NCBI RefSeq assembly: GCF_012349115.1 | Contig: NZ_PQIG01000133.1 | Span: forward strand, 124,001-188,000 | DNA length: 64,000 nt | Source: Rhizobium ruizarguesonis | GTDB lineage: Bacteria; Pseudomonadota; Alphaproteobacteria; Rhizobiales; Rhizobiaceae | Direction of reading: 5' to 3' | Part shown: positions 11,212-19,974 of the stretch, piece by piece | How positions within the stretch are numbered: position 1 is the stretch's first letter | Layout of the letters: each line of letters starts with the position of its first letter | Notes under the pieces: generated by a model | Database searches by the model: none | Told to the model about the DNA's origin: nothing | The model's input: only the letters and a program-made list of their open reading frames with translations | Translations under genes and position numbers: made by a program

Positions 11212-12668
11212 GATTTCAGGTCCTCCAAGGCCTTGCGCACCTCCGCATGATCGGAAAACGGCAGGGTGACGTCGCCGATCGTCTGCCCTTCCTCATGCCC
11301 CTTGCCGGCGACGATCAGCGTATCGCCGGATCTCAGCATACTGACCGCCTCGCGGATCGCCGTGGCGCGATCGGCGATTTCCGAGGCGCAACTCGCTGCC
11401 GCCATGATCTCCGCCCGGATCGAGGCCGGCTCCTCAGAACGGGGATTATCGTCGGTGACGATGACGACGTCGGCAAGACGGCAGGCGATTTCGCCCATGA
11501 TCGGCCGCTTGCCGCGGTCACGGTCGCCGCCGCAGCCGAAGACGACGATGACGCGGCCGGTGGTGAATGGTCTGACCGAGCCCAGCACGTTTTCCAGCGC
11601 GTCCGGCTTGTGGGCGTAGTCGACATAAGCGAGCGCGCCGTCTTTCGTATGGCCGACGAGTTCGAGACGGCCGGACGCGCCGACAAGCTTCTCGAGCGCA
11701 GCCATCGCAACCTTCGCCTCAACGCCGGTCGACATGGCAAGCCCCGCCGCGACCAGCGCGTTGGCGACCTGGAAGTCGCCGGCCAGCGGAATGTCCACCT
11801 CGAAGATCTCGCCGCCGATATGGATCTCGGCCATCTGCTTGTGGCGGAAGTGCTCGACGCGCTTCAACGAGAGGTAGTTACCCTTTCGCCCGACGGTACG
11901 AACGTCGTGACCGGCATCGGTCGCGGCCTTGATCGCCTGCGCCGACCACGGATCGTCCGCGAAGATCACCGCCGGCGACCCCTTCGGCAACAGCGTATCG
12001 AAAAGCCGCATCTTGGCGGCCATATAGGCCTCGATCGTGGGATGATAATCCATGTGGTCCCGGCCGAGATTGGTGAAGGCGGCTGCCGCAAGCTTGACGC
12101 CGTCGAGCCGGCACTGGTCGAGGCCGTGGCTGGAGGCCTCCATCGCGGCATGCGTCACGCCTTCTCCGGCAAGTTCCGCCAGCAGCTCATGCAGCGACAC
12201 AGGATCGGGCGTCGTCAGCGAGCCATATTCGTTGCGCGTCGGCGAGAGGACGCCCGTCGTGCCGATCATCGCGGCCGCGTGGCCGGCATGCGCCCAGATC
12301 TGCCGGGTGAAAGAAGCGACGGAGGTTTTGCCCGCGGTGCCGGTGACGGCGACCATAGTATCGGGCTGCCTGCCGTGGAAACGCGCGGCGGCGATGGAAA
12401 GGAAACGGCGCGGCTCCTTGACCGCAAGCACCGGGATCGAAGCAGCGACGGCTTGGGAGGCGATCGCGACGGCAGCGCCGCGGCCGGCAGCATCCGCGAT
12501 GAAGCCCGCACCGTCCGCCTTGGTGCCGGCGACCGCGACGAAAGCATTGCCCGGCGCCACCTTGCGGCTGTCCGAAGACAGGCCTGAGATATCAAGCAAG
12601 CCTGCCGGGCCTTCGAGCTGTGCTTCAAGTTCCGGAAACTGATCTCCGGCCAGGTCTCGCAATTTCAT
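11208..12668 (-). CDS. murE: UDP-MurNAc-dipeptide--meso-diaminopimelate ligase
   Basis: Adds the third stem-peptide residue. The P-loop GTAGKTS and the substrate motif DNPRSEEP are present; DNPR is the signature of enzymes selecting meso-diaminopimelate over lysine, as expected for a Gram-negative wall. With the ATG at 12668 the protein is 486 residues, the usual size. A second ATG at 12728, only 6 nt after the ftsI stop, would add 20 residues with no family resemblance. Neither start has a strong ribosome site, so the exact N terminus is uncertain. It overlaps murF by 4 nt. Confidence 0.95.
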   Translation of the reverse strand: MKLRDLAGDQFPELEAQLEGPAGLLDISGLSSDSRKVAPGNAFVAVAGTKADGAGFIADAAGRGAAVAIASQAVAASIPVLAVKEPRRFLSIAAARFHGRQPDTMVAVTGTAGKTSVASFTRQIWAHAGHAAAMIGTTGVLSPTRNEYGSLTTPDPVSLHELLAELAGEGVTHAAMEASSHGLDQCRLDGVKLAAAAFTNLGRDHMDYHPTIEAYMAAKMRLFDTLLPKGSPAVIFADDPWSAQAIKAATDAGHDVRTVGRKGNYLSLKRVEHFRHKQMAEIHIGGEIFEVDIPLAGDFQVANALVAAGLAMSTGVEAKVAMAALEKLVGASGRLELVGHTKDGALAYVDYAHKPDALENVLGSVRPFTTGRVIVVFGCGGDRDRGKRPIMGEIACRLADVVIVTDDNPRSEEPASIRAEIMAAASCASEIADRATAIREAVSMLRSGDTLIVAGKGHEEGQTIGDVTLPFSDHAEVRKALEDLKS

Positions 12669-12734
12669 CGAACGCACTTTTCTCTCTTGAATCCGGTTCA
12701 CCCCTCGCGAATCGGCGTCGATATTCATTCACAC

Positions 12735-14495
12735 TCAATAAGACACCAGCAAGGCCGATCCGCCCTCCCCGAATTTCGGCTCGATGCCGAGAATGGGGGC
12801 CGCGCGGCTGATGATCTCGCGGGCAATCGGACCGGCGGTACCGGCGGAGATCGTTCCGCCATAGGCCTTCTCACCGGTCTTCGGCTCGTCGCAGAAGGTG
12901 ATCACGGCATATTTGGGATCGTTGATCGGGAATGCGGCGATGAAGGAATTGAAATTCAGGGTCGCCGAATAACGGCCGTTCACCACCTTGTCGGCCGTGC
13001 CGGTCTTGCTGCCGACGGAAAAGCCCGGCACGCGGGCGACGCGCCCGGATCCCTTGTAGCCGTTGAAGTCAAGGAGATAGCGAATCTCGTCGCTGGTCGA
13101 CTTCTTGATCACCTGCGTGGCGATCTCATCGGCCTGTTCGCGCGTGCGCGGCAGGAATGTCGGCTCGATCAGCTTGCCGCCGTTGACGAGAGCGGCGGCC
13201 GCCACCCCTGTCTGCAGCGCCGTCGTCGAGACGCCATGGCCGAAGGAAATCGTGATCGAATTGATCTTCTTCCAGACGCGCGGCTGGCTCGGCATCTTCA
13301 CTTCGGGCAGCTCGGTCTGCATCTTTGTCAACAGGCCGAACTTGGTCAGATAGTCCTTCTGCGCGTCGATGCCGACGATGTCGATGACGCGCGCCGTGCC
13401 GATATTCGAAGAATATTGGAAAATCTCGGGAACAGTCAGCCAGCGGCGCTGCCCGTGAAAATCGTGGATAGTGAAACCGCCGATATAGATCGATTTGCTG
13501 GCATCGAAACTATCGGTCATCTTCACCTTGCCGCTATCGAGCGCCATGGCCAGCGAAAAGGTCTTGAAGGTCGAGCCCATTTCGAAGGTGCCGTTGGTCA
13601 TTCGGTTGAGCCAACCCTCCTTGGCGCCCTCCTGCGGATCGTTCGGATCGAAATCCGGCGCCGATGCCATCGCCAGCACTTCTCCCGTATGCACGTCGAT
13701 GACCGCAGCACCCGCGCCCTTGGACTGGAAGTTGTTGACGGCGTTGACGACCGCGTCCCGCACGATGTTCTGCACGCGCAGGTCGATCGATAGCCGCACT
13801 GGCTCGAGCGGCTGGTCGCTGGTCATGCCGACGGAGGCGAGATCGGCCAGCCCCTGGTCGTCGATAAATTTCTCCATGCCGGCGACACCGCGGTTGTCGA
13901 TGTTGACGTAACCGAGGATATGCGCGGCGGTCGAACCGCCCGGATAGAAGCGGCGCTTCTCCGGCCGGAAGCCGATGCCGGGAATGCCGAGCGCCAGGAT
14001 CTGGCTCTGCTGCTTCGGCGTCAGCTGCCGGCGCAGCCAGGCGAAATGCGAGGTCTTGACCGAGAGTTTCTTATAGGTGTCCTTGACGTCGAGTTCGGGC
14101 AGCACCGTCGCAAGCTTCTCGACCGCCTCGTCGGCGTCGACGATCTTGTTCGGTTCGGCAAACAGCGAGACGGTGCGGATGTCGGTCGCCAGCACCTCGC
14201 CGTTGCGGTCGAGAATGTCGGGGCGCGAGGCCATCAGCCGGTCGGGCGGCAGGATGCTGGAGACGACCTCCTGGTCCTTCATCGCATATTCGACGAGACG
14301 GCCGCCGATGACGGCGTAGACACCCATGAAACCAAGGATCAGCAGGCCGACGCGGCTTTTCGCCTGCCCTGATTTCTTCTTGCGCGATCCCTCGATCGCC
14401 AGGCCGGCGGGGGAAGGACCACCGAAGCGGTTATAGACGCCGGCGGAGAAATGCGCCTGGCTCTTCAAAACCATGATGCGGGAAAGAAACGACAT
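12735..14495 (-). CDS. ftsI: Septal peptidoglycan transpeptidase FtsI (PBP3)
   Basis: Class B penicillin-binding protein that crosslinks septal peptidoglycan with FtsW. The 586-residue protein has a basic cytoplasmic N terminus, one membrane anchor at about residues 48-66, a dimerisation/pedestal domain, then a transpeptidase domain with the active-site STFK (Ser308), SSN (362-364) and KTG (497-499) motifs. Its ATG overlaps the ftsL stop by 1 nt (TAATG). The gene order ftsL-ftsI-murE is the conserved dcw order. Confidence 0.96.
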   Translation of the reverse strand: MSFLSRIMVLKSQAHFSAGVYNRFGGPSPAGLAIEGSRKKKSGQAKSRVGLLILGFMGVYAVIGGRLVEYAMKDQEVVSSILPPDRLMASRPDILDRNGEVLATDIRTVSLFAEPNKIVDADEAVEKLATVLPELDVKDTYKKLSVKTSHFAWLRRQLTPKQQSQILALGIPGIGFRPEKRRFYPGGSTAAHILGYVNIDNRGVAGMEKFIDDQGLADLASVGMTSDQPLEPVRLSIDLRVQNIVRDAVVNAVNNFQSKGAGAAVIDVHTGEVLAMASAPDFDPNDPQEGAKEGWLNRMTNGTFEMGSTFKTFSLAMALDSGKVKMTDSFDASKSIYIGGFTIHDFHGQRRWLTVPEIFQYSSNIGTARVIDIVGIDAQKDYLTKFGLLTKMQTELPEVKMPSQPRVWKKINSITISFGHGVSTTALQTGVAAAALVNGGKLIEPTFLPRTREQADEIATQVIKKSTSDEIRYLLDFNGYKGSGRVARVPGFSVGSKTGTADKVVNGRYSATLNFNSFIAAFPINDPKYAVITFCDEPKTGEKAYGGTISAGTAGPIAREIISRAAPILGIEPKFGEGGSALLVSY

Positions 14496-14998
14496 TATTC
14501 CTCCACCGATCCGGTTTCGATCTGATCTGCATCTTCTGCCTCACCGCGTGGCGCAGGCATTGGAATGGGCTGCGCCTTGGCGGTGGCTTGCGCGCCCTTG
14601 GCGGTGTCTGGCGCGCTCTTGGCGCTGGCCACGGTCGCGCTCTTGGCGCCGGCCTCGGTCGCGCCTTTGGCGCTGGCTTTGGCCTCCGTCACATCAGGCA
14701 CGGGAACCTCGGATTTCAGCATCGGCAATTCCTTGGCATGCACCAGCGCCGTCGATTCCGTCGGCTGCAGCTTCAATTCGTCATTATAGGCTCTGACCAG
14801 TCGCTCCAGCCGGTTCGGCTGCGATTGCAGCGCCCAGTCGGCCTTGAGAAGGTCGATCGTGTCCTTCTCGAGCTTGATCTCGGCTTCGAGGCGGTGAACC
14901 TCCTCGAGCTTCAATTCGGCGCGGTGCTTGATCGTGTAGGTCACGGCGGCAGTGGCCGTCATGACGCCGATGAGCACGAGATCGAACGTTTTCAGCAT
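14495..14998 (-). CDS. ftsL: Cell division protein FtsL with Ala/Lys-rich tail
   Basis: Small bitopic division protein that links FtsI/FtsW to the divisome. The 167-residue protein has one membrane segment at residues 4-22 and a periplasmic coiled-coil-like stretch (about 27-60) rich in Glu/Lys/Leu. An unusual C-terminal extension (about 105-150) contains five AK units spaced 6-8 residues apart, then an acidic end. Typical FtsL proteins are about 100-130 residues, so the tail is extra. The start is chosen 1 nt after the rsmH stop; assignment rests on topology and position because FtsL sequence is poorly conserved. Confidence 0.85.
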   Translation of the reverse strand: MLKTFDLVLIGVMTATAAVTYTIKHRAELKLEEVHRLEAEIKLEKDTIDLLKADWALQSQPNRLERLVRAYNDELKLQPTESTALVHAKELPMLKSEVPVPDVTEAKASAKGATEAGAKSATVASAKSAPDTAKGAQATAKAQPIPMPAPRGEAEDADQIETGSVEE

Positions 14999-14999
14999 A

Positions 15000-16025
15000 T
15001 CAACCACCAAGCTTTCCGAGGCTGGCAAGACTGGGAAACCCGAAGAGCGACATATCCGCGGCCTCGGCGGCAGCGTCCGTCCTCAGGCCGGCGCGCAGCT
15101 TGGCGGAGCGGGCGCGCGGATTGATCTCCGCCTCCGCCTCGCTTGCCGAAACCATCGACTTGCCGATGACCGCAAAGGTTGCTGCCCGCTCATGCGCGAC
15201 CGGCAGGTGCCGCGAACCCGACGCCTTGCCGGCGCGGTCGGAGAAGAATTTCTTGACGATGCGGTCTTCGAGCGAATGGAAGGTGACGACGACAAGCCGC
15301 CCGCCTGGCTTCAGCGACGTTTCCGCCGCAAACAGCGCCTGCGCCAGCTCGCCGAGCTCGTCATTGACGAAGATGCGCAATGCCTGGAAGACGCGCGTTG
15401 CCGGATGGATCTTGTCCTTCATCTTGCGCGGCGTGACGAGCTCGATGAGACCGGCGAGGTCGCGTGTCGTTTCGAACGGCTTTTCGGCGCGGCGCTTCTC
15501 GATCGCATGGGCGATGCGCGGCGCCTGGCTTTCCTCACCGAGAAAATGGAAGATGCGGATGAGATCAGCGACCTTGGCGCGGTTGACGACATCGGCGGCC
15601 GAAACGCCTTCGGCCGACATGCGCATATCGAGCGGACCGTTTTTCTGGAAGGAGAAGCCGCGCTCGGCCTCGTCGATCTGCATGGAAGAGACACCGATAT
15701 CGAGCACGACGCCGTCGAGCCCGCCTTGCGGCGCATGATCGCCAAGATGCGAGAATTGCGAATGAACGAGCCTGAGCCGACCGCCATGGGCGGCGACCAT
15801 TGCCTGCCCTGATGCAATCGCCGTCGGGTCGCGATCGAGCGCGATCACCTCGGCGCCGGCGGCAAGGATGGCCGAGCTGTAACCGCCCGCACCGAATGTA
15901 CCATCGAGGATGAGCTTGCCGGGCGCGGGCGCCAGTGCCGCAAGGACTTCGTCGAGAAGAACAGGAATGTGACGAACCGGTCCGCCACCGGCATCAGTTG
16001 AACCTCCGCCAGGATTCGCCACCAT
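15000..16025 (-). CDS. rsmH: 16S rRNA (cytosine1402-N4)-methyltransferase RsmH
   Basis: SAM-dependent methyltransferase acting on 16S rRNA C1402, formerly MraW. The 341-residue protein opens with a Gly-rich stretch, then [10 protein letters not shown] (19-28) and the SAM-binding [10 protein letters not shown] (41-50). [14 protein letters not shown] and [12 protein letters not shown] are family hallmarks. The ATG has a GAGGGAA ribosome site about 5 nt upstream. A much longer in-frame reading to 16664 overlaps mraZ and is rejected. It starts 17 nt downstream of the mraZ stop. Confidence 0.96.
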   Translation of the reverse strand: MVANPGGGSTDAGGGPVRHIPVLLDEVLAALAPAPGKLILDGTFGAGGYSSAILAAGAEVIALDRDPTAIASGQAMVAAHGGRLRLVHSQFSHLGDHAPQGGLDGVVLDIGVSSMQIDEAERGFSFQKNGPLDMRMSAEGVSAADVVNRAKVADLIRIFHFLGEESQAPRIAHAIEKRRAEKPFETTRDLAGLIELVTPRKMKDKIHPATRVFQALRIFVNDELGELAQALFAAETSLKPGGRLVVVTFHSLEDRIVKKFFSDRAGKASGSRHLPVAHERAATFAVIGKSMVSASEAEAEINPRARSAKLRAGLRTDAAAEAADMSLFGFPSLASLGKLGG

Positions 16026-16042
16026 TCCGTTCCCTCGTTCTT

Positions 16043-16480
16043 TCAGGAACGCTTGCCCGCCAGCTTGCGCTCCCCTCGTGCTTGCGCCTGTGCGGCCACA
16101 AAAGCCTGCGGCTGCCAGAGCTGAAAATGATCCGCCCGACCGACGAAGGTCACTTCGTCCGAGATGCCAGTGAAGCCCCGAATGAAATCCGTGACCATCA
16201 GCCGCCCCTCGGCGTCGAGCTTCATGAAGACCCCGCCTCCATGAATGAGAAGCGACATCTCGTTTGCATCCGGCGAAAACGGATCCTCCGCAGCAATCTG
16301 CCGTTCGAATCTTTCGAGAAGATCCGGACCGCCGACACTGATCGCCGGAAACACAAAGTCCTGAAAGCAGTAGAGCTCCTGGACGTTGCGCTGCGCCAGC
16401 ACGGAACGGAAAGCCGAAGGCACGGAAACCCTGCCCTTGGCGTCGATCCTGTTGGTCGCGTTCGAAAGGAAGCGGCTCAT
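16043..16480 (-). CDS. mraZ: Transcriptional regulator MraZ
   Basis: DNA-binding protein of the SpoVT/AbrB-like fold that represses its own dcw operon in E. coli. The 145-residue protein contains both MraZ repeats: [16 protein letters not shown] near the N terminus and [15 protein letters not shown] in the second half, the conserved DxxGR pair. It is the first gene of the operon. The ATG at 16480 (MSRFLSN) is used; an ATG four codons upstream at 16492 is possible, but the nearby GGGAA fits neither well. Candidate binding boxes lie about 170 nt upstream. Confidence 0.95.
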   Translation of the reverse strand: MSRFLSNATNRIDAKGRVSVPSAFRSVLAQRNVQELYCFQDFVFPAISVGGPDLLERFERQIAAEDPFSPDANEMSLLIHGGGVFMKLDAEGRLMVTDFIRGFTGISDEVTFVGRADHFQLWQPQAFVAAQAQARGERKLAGKRS

Positions 16481-16653
16481 CACACGAAACATCCGTTCCC
16501 GCAGGGATCCGGACCAAAAGACGCCCGAAACTCCCGATATCAGGCACAGCTTCGCAAGCCGGATGAGCGAAAACCCCTCCGACGCTTCCGGAGAGGAAGA
16601 CGCCTTTGCTTTGCGATGAATGGGCAGATGATTGCCCTGGTGCAGTGCGCATT

Positions 16654-16688
16654 TGGGATAGCATGGGACCATATGGGCGTCAATGGGA
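16654..16688. promoter_or_regulatory. Four TGGG boxes at 10-bp period, probable MraZ operator
   Basis: The + strand shows TGGGA at 16654, TGGGA at 16664, TGGGC at 16674 and TGGGA at 16684, each 5-mer separated by exactly 5 nt. MraZ of E. coli and other bacteria is known to bind direct TGGGN repeats separated by 5 nt, so the match is close. On the mraZ coding strand the boxes read as CCCA. The 16493-16895 stretch has no gene; it holds these boxes, probably the dcw promoter, and the rnpB terminator. Confidence 0.75.
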
Positions 16689-16836
16689 TACGTCCATTTT
16701 GCAATGGACGCATGATCAAAAATTTATAAGCCGTTAAGTTTAACAAAGGGTTAGCAGCGTCATCTTACAAATGACACGCATTGGTATGCCTGCAGGAAAA
16801 ATCCATCCGATGGATGCATAAACAGCCGCTTGAAAA

Positions 16837-16873
16837 CAGCCGGTTTCAGCGACTTACGCTGAAAATCCGGCTG
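16837..16873 (-). terminator. Rho-independent terminator of rnpB
   Basis: On the minus strand a stem CAGCCGG-ATTTTCAGCG pairs with CGCTGAAA-CCGGCTG around a 5-nt loop and is followed by TTTTC. It lies 23 nt past the 3' end of the RNase P RNA and insulates it from the dcw promoter region. Confidence 0.8.
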
Positions 16874-16895
16874 CCGCGCCACAAGATGGTAATCG

Positions 16896-17293
16896 CCAGT
16901 TGGCCTGTAAGCCGGGTTCTGTATGGCTCCGGCGTGAACCGGAACGTGGCAGCCATTCCTCTGGGACAGCGTTCGCACGCTGCCTCGCGCAACCCACCCG
17001 GATGACTGGCCTGGAAACCGGCCGGAAGGCCTTTCGACCTGCCACGTCATCCCTATTCGGTCTTGCTCCCGGTGGGGTTTACCGTGCCATTTCCGTTGCC
17101 GGAGATGCGGTGGGCTCTTACCCCACCCTTTCACCCTTACCTGTCATGACAGGCGGTTTGCTTTCTGTGGCACTTTCCCTGAGGTCGCCCTCGCCGGACG
17201 TTATCCGGCACCGTGTTTCCGTGGAGCCCGGACTTTCCTCACCCTACCGCCTTTCGGCATTGGTAAAGCGCGGCTGCCCAGCCAACTGGCAGG
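16896..17293 (-). ncRNA. rnpB: RNase P RNA (bacterial class A)
   Basis: Catalytic RNA of RNase P, which matures tRNA 5' ends. On the minus strand the highly conserved CR-I block GAGGAAAGTCCGGGCTCC is at 17240-17223, and the 3' conserved block ACAGAACCCGGCTTAC (partner in P4) is at 16922-16907. The complementary ends, with CCAGTTGGC near 17287 and GCCAACTGGC near 16905, form P1. The roughly 398-nt span is normal for alphaproteobacteria. Ends are estimated from P1 pairing and are accurate to a few nucleotides. A terminator follows. Confidence 0.95.
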
Positions 17294-17348
17294 GCTCCCA
17301 TAAACGAGAGAGATCGCAATTGCTATCGAAATAAACGATATCGCTCGG

Positions 17349-17450
17349 AGCAATTCCAGCAAGAATGCGCAGCGGTTTTGCGTCCGGAATTGCGGAACAA
17401 CAAAAAGAGAGAGCACCTCCGTGATTCGGAGAAAAACGGAAATGCTCTAG
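17349..17450. repeat. Dispersed rhizobial repeat, copy 1
   Basis: About 100 bp with the layout GCAATTCCAGCAAGAATGCG, CGGTTTTGCGTCCGGAATTGCG, an A-rich AACAACAAAAAG spacer, then a hairpin (AGAGCA...TCCG / CGGA...TGCTCT) ending CTAG. It aligns along its length with the reverse complement of 42518-42623. The TAG stop of the upstream FAD oxidase lies in the CTAGAGCA edge of the element. Confidence 0.75.
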
Positions 17451-18622
17451 CGAAATTGCGGTGTGAAATCCGTGGAATAGCCCTGTTCGCCGATTCTACC
17501 TGACAAAAGCAGCTCGGCTCCAAGCCGGCCGATTTCGTCCGAGCTCTTGGCCGACGTTCCGGCACAGCCCGTCAGCACCGCGATTTCTGGCGATGAGGTG
17601 TAGCCAATCATCGGGTAGCCACTTTCCGTATGCGACACGACGCAGGCCGCCGTCGAAATCGAGAGCGGCACGATATCGGGCACTAGACCTTCAACGATGC
17701 GTTTGAGATGCGCGCGCACCATATCGCGGCCCTCGGTCTTGAACCAGGCGCGCATGTCGGCGTCGCCGCTGAGTGCCAGATCGTCGGGATCGCCGCCGAT
17801 CTTCAGATAGAATTTGCCGTCGGGATACCGGATCGGCGGCAGCAGGTAGATATCGATGCCGGGCGCCCGGAGAATGAGCGACGGCATCGCGGCCAGGCGC
17901 ACAGCATCGGCCTCGCCCACCTCGAAAAGCGTCACGGTCCGGGCATAAACGGTCATGGCAACGGGCCGCGGCAACAGATTCTCCGCAATGGAAAATCCGC
18001 CCGCTGCCAGCAGCACCTTTTCACCGCGGCAGGTCCGGCCGCCGGCCGTCTCGACGACAGCCACGCCGCCCTCGCTACGGATCGAAACGACATAGTCACG
18101 AATGACGGTGGCGCCTGCCTTTTCGGCGAGCAGCGACTGCGCCTTGACCAGGCTGCGCGGACTGATGTGGCCGGCCCCCCTCGCCTCGAAGACGCCGGCG
18201 CCACCATCAGGAAAGGCGAAAAAGGGAAAGACGGCCTTCAGGCCGGCCCCATCGAGAAGGCGGGTCTCGACACCGAGCGAGATGGCGGCCTGTCGGGTTC
18301 TCTCGAGATAATCGCTTTCCGTCGGCGCGACGACGACGCAGCCGACCTCGCGATAGAAGTCGATGTCGCTGTCGCGGGCGATCTCGCCATAACGGCCGAT
18401 CGAACGGTTGGCGAGCAGCGCCCAATTGCGGTCGGGATCGATGGTACGGGTGATGCGCCCCTCGTCGTAATGGCTGGCGAAGACGCCCTGATGCGCCTTG
18501 CGGTCATCAGGCTCGTCCGGACCGATCACCGCGACACCGTCGACTTGGCGCGCCAGATGCCGCGCCGCCGCTGCCCCCATCAGCCCGCGGCCGACGACGA
18601 TATATTTGAAATCGACTGCCAT
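17447..18622 (-). CDS. FAD-dependent amine/amino-acid oxidoreductase (DAO family), paralog 1
   Basis: A 391-residue DAO-fold flavoprotein, of the kind that oxidises secondary amines or D-/N-methyl amino acids. The N-terminal GRGLMGAAAARHL is the ADP-binding motif, with the first Gly of the usual GxGxxG kept as GRG. SGYPMIGYT near the C terminus contacts the flavin or substrate. It is clearly homologous along its full length to the next gene upstream. The ATG has an AGAGGAAAAGC ribosome site beginning directly after the stop of that paralog. Its own stop codon is contributed by a dispersed repeat. Substrate unknown. Confidence 0.85.
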   Translation of the reverse strand: MAVDFKYIVVGRGLMGAAAARHLARQVDGVAVIGPDEPDDRKAHQGVFASHYDEGRITRTIDPDRNWALLANRSIGRYGEIARDSDIDFYREVGCVVVAPTESDYLERTRQAAISLGVETRLLDGAGLKAVFPFFAFPDGGAGVFEARGAGHISPRSLVKAQSLLAEKAGATVIRDYVVSIRSEGGVAVVETAGGRTCRGEKVLLAAGGFSIAENLLPRPVAMTVYARTVTLFEVGEADAVRLAAMPSLILRAPGIDIYLLPPIRYPDGKFYLKIGGDPDDLALSGDADMRAWFKTEGRDMVRAHLKRIVEGLVPDIVPLSISTAACVVSHTESGYPMIGYTSSPEIAVLTGCAGTSAKSSDEIGRLGAELLLSGRIGEQGYSTDFTPQFR

Positions 18623-18633
18623 GCTTTTCCTCT

Positions 18634-19875
18634 CTACGACGCCGCGTGTCTTTTCAGACCCGCAAAGGACGCTGTATCATCTTGAATTGCTGCGAAGACC
18701 GGCGTCAGTTCGCCGCCGAAATCCTGATCGCCGAGCCGTCCTTCCGCCAGAAGCACCGCCCCCAGCCGCCCTAGTTCGTCGGAGGATTTGGCCGCGACGA
18801 AATTGCCCCCTGTCAGCACCGCGACGCGTGGCGACTGCGTAAATCCGGCATAGGGATAACCGGTGAGTGTGAAATTCGCCACGCAGGGCGCCGAGGTCAC
18901 GCGGCAACCGGCAAGCTCCGGCATCAGCTGCAAGGCGACACGCGAGAGATGATCGCGCTCGGCAGCATTGCCGTCGGAACGGAACCATGCGCCGGCATCC
19001 TCCAACCTCTCGAAGGAAAGCGCCTCGGTATCGCCACCGAGTTTCAGATAGGTCTTGCCGTCGGGATAACGCACCGGCGGCAGGATATAGATGTGATCCT
19101 CTTCCCGGTCACCGAGCACGATCGTCGACGGCATATCGCCGAAAACCGCCATCTCGCGCTCGCCGATTTCGTAGAAGGCGACGGTGCGCGCCATGACCCT
19201 GGTATCGACGGGACGCGGCAGCAGGGCATGGAAATTGCTGAAACCGCCAGCGGCGACCAGCACGCGCTCGGCGCTGTAGCTTCTGCCGCCGGCCGTCACC
19301 TCGACATGGGAACCGGCGTCGTGCACGGATGTCGCGGTTGCCTCGATCAGCGAGACACCACCCTGTTCGGCAAGCTTGATCTGCGCCCGCACCAGCGCAC
19401 GGGGATTGATGTGGCCGGCGCGCTTACGCTCGAAATATCCGCTGAAATCAGGGGCAACGGCAAGATAGGGAAAACGTTGGGGAAGCTCCGACGGTGCGAT
19501 GGTCTCTATATTGCTGCCGAGCGACCGGCTGACGGCCAGTGCCCGGTTGATGTAGTCCTGTTCGTCCGTCGGGGTCGGACCGGCAAAGAGGCAGCCGACC
19601 TCCGAATAGAAGGAAATGCCGCTCCTTGCCTCGATCTCGCCGTAGCGGTCGAGCGCGCGGGCGGCGAAGGTTCCCCAGGCAAGATTGCCGTCGAAAGTGC
19701 GGGTGATGCGCGCTTCGTCGTAGTGGCTGGCGAAGACGCCGTGATGGGTCATGCGCTGATCCGGCTCGCGCGGGCCGATCAGCGCGATGCCGTCGGCCAT
19801 CGAGGAGAGATGCCGTGCGGCGGCGGCACCCATCATGCCGCTTCCGATGATGATGAACCTGAAATCGACTGCCAT
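18634..19875 (-). CDS. FAD-dependent amine/amino-acid oxidoreductase (DAO family), paralog 2
   Basis: A 413-residue DAO-fold oxidase, first gene of a two-gene operon with its paralog 11 nt downstream. The GSGMMGAAAARHL nucleotide motif starts at residue 11; GVFASHYDEARITR and LPPVRYPDGKTYLKLGGD are shared with the paralog, indicating tandem duplication. The ATG at 19875 has a GAGGTGGG ribosome site. The protein is about 18 residues longer at the C terminus than the paralog: AIQDDTASFAGLKRHAAS is encoded by a dispersed repeat that has entered the end of the gene. Confidence 0.85.
   Translation of the reverse strand: MAVDFRFIIIGSGMMGAAAARHLSSMADGIALIGPREPDQRMTHHGVFASHYDEARITRTFDGNLAWGTFAARALDRYGEIEARSGISFYSEVGCLFAGPTPTDEQDYINRALAVSRSLGSNIETIAPSELPQRFPYLAVAPDFSGYFERKRAGHINPRALVRAQIKLAEQGGVSLIEATATSVHDAGSHVEVTAGGRSYSAERVLVAAGGFSNFHALLPRPVDTRVMARTVAFYEIGEREMAVFGDMPSTIVLGDREEDHIYILPPVRYPDGKTYLKLGGDTEALSFERLEDAGAWFRSDGNAAERDHLSRVALQLMPELAGCRVTSAPCVANFTLTGYPYAGFTQSPRVAVLTGGNFVAAKSSDELGRLGAVLLAEGRLGDQDFGGELTPVFAAIQDDTASFAGLKRHAAS
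18637..18690. repeat. Dispersed palindromic repeat, family B, inside a gene end
   Basis: The + strand run GACGCCGCGTGTCTTTTCAG and the following GCAAAGGACGCTG...CTTGAATTG align with 44321-44371 (AGCGCCGTGCGTCCTTTCGG, GCACAAAGGACGCTC...TTTGAATTG) at roughly three quarters identity by eye. It overlaps the last ~18 codons of paralog 2. Confidence 0.65.
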
Positions 19876-19974
19876 ATCCCACCTCGTTTCAAGGCGGGAT
19901 ATCACGGCAAGCGTGCTGATTCATATCCGCAAAAATGCCGCAAGGGAATTTCGTCCCGACGCGACTGGCCATGC

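Noticed and set aside
15000-16664. Long N-terminal extension of rsmH
   Set aside because: The extension would overlap all of mraZ in another frame; the ATG at 16025 has a good ribosome site and matches family length.
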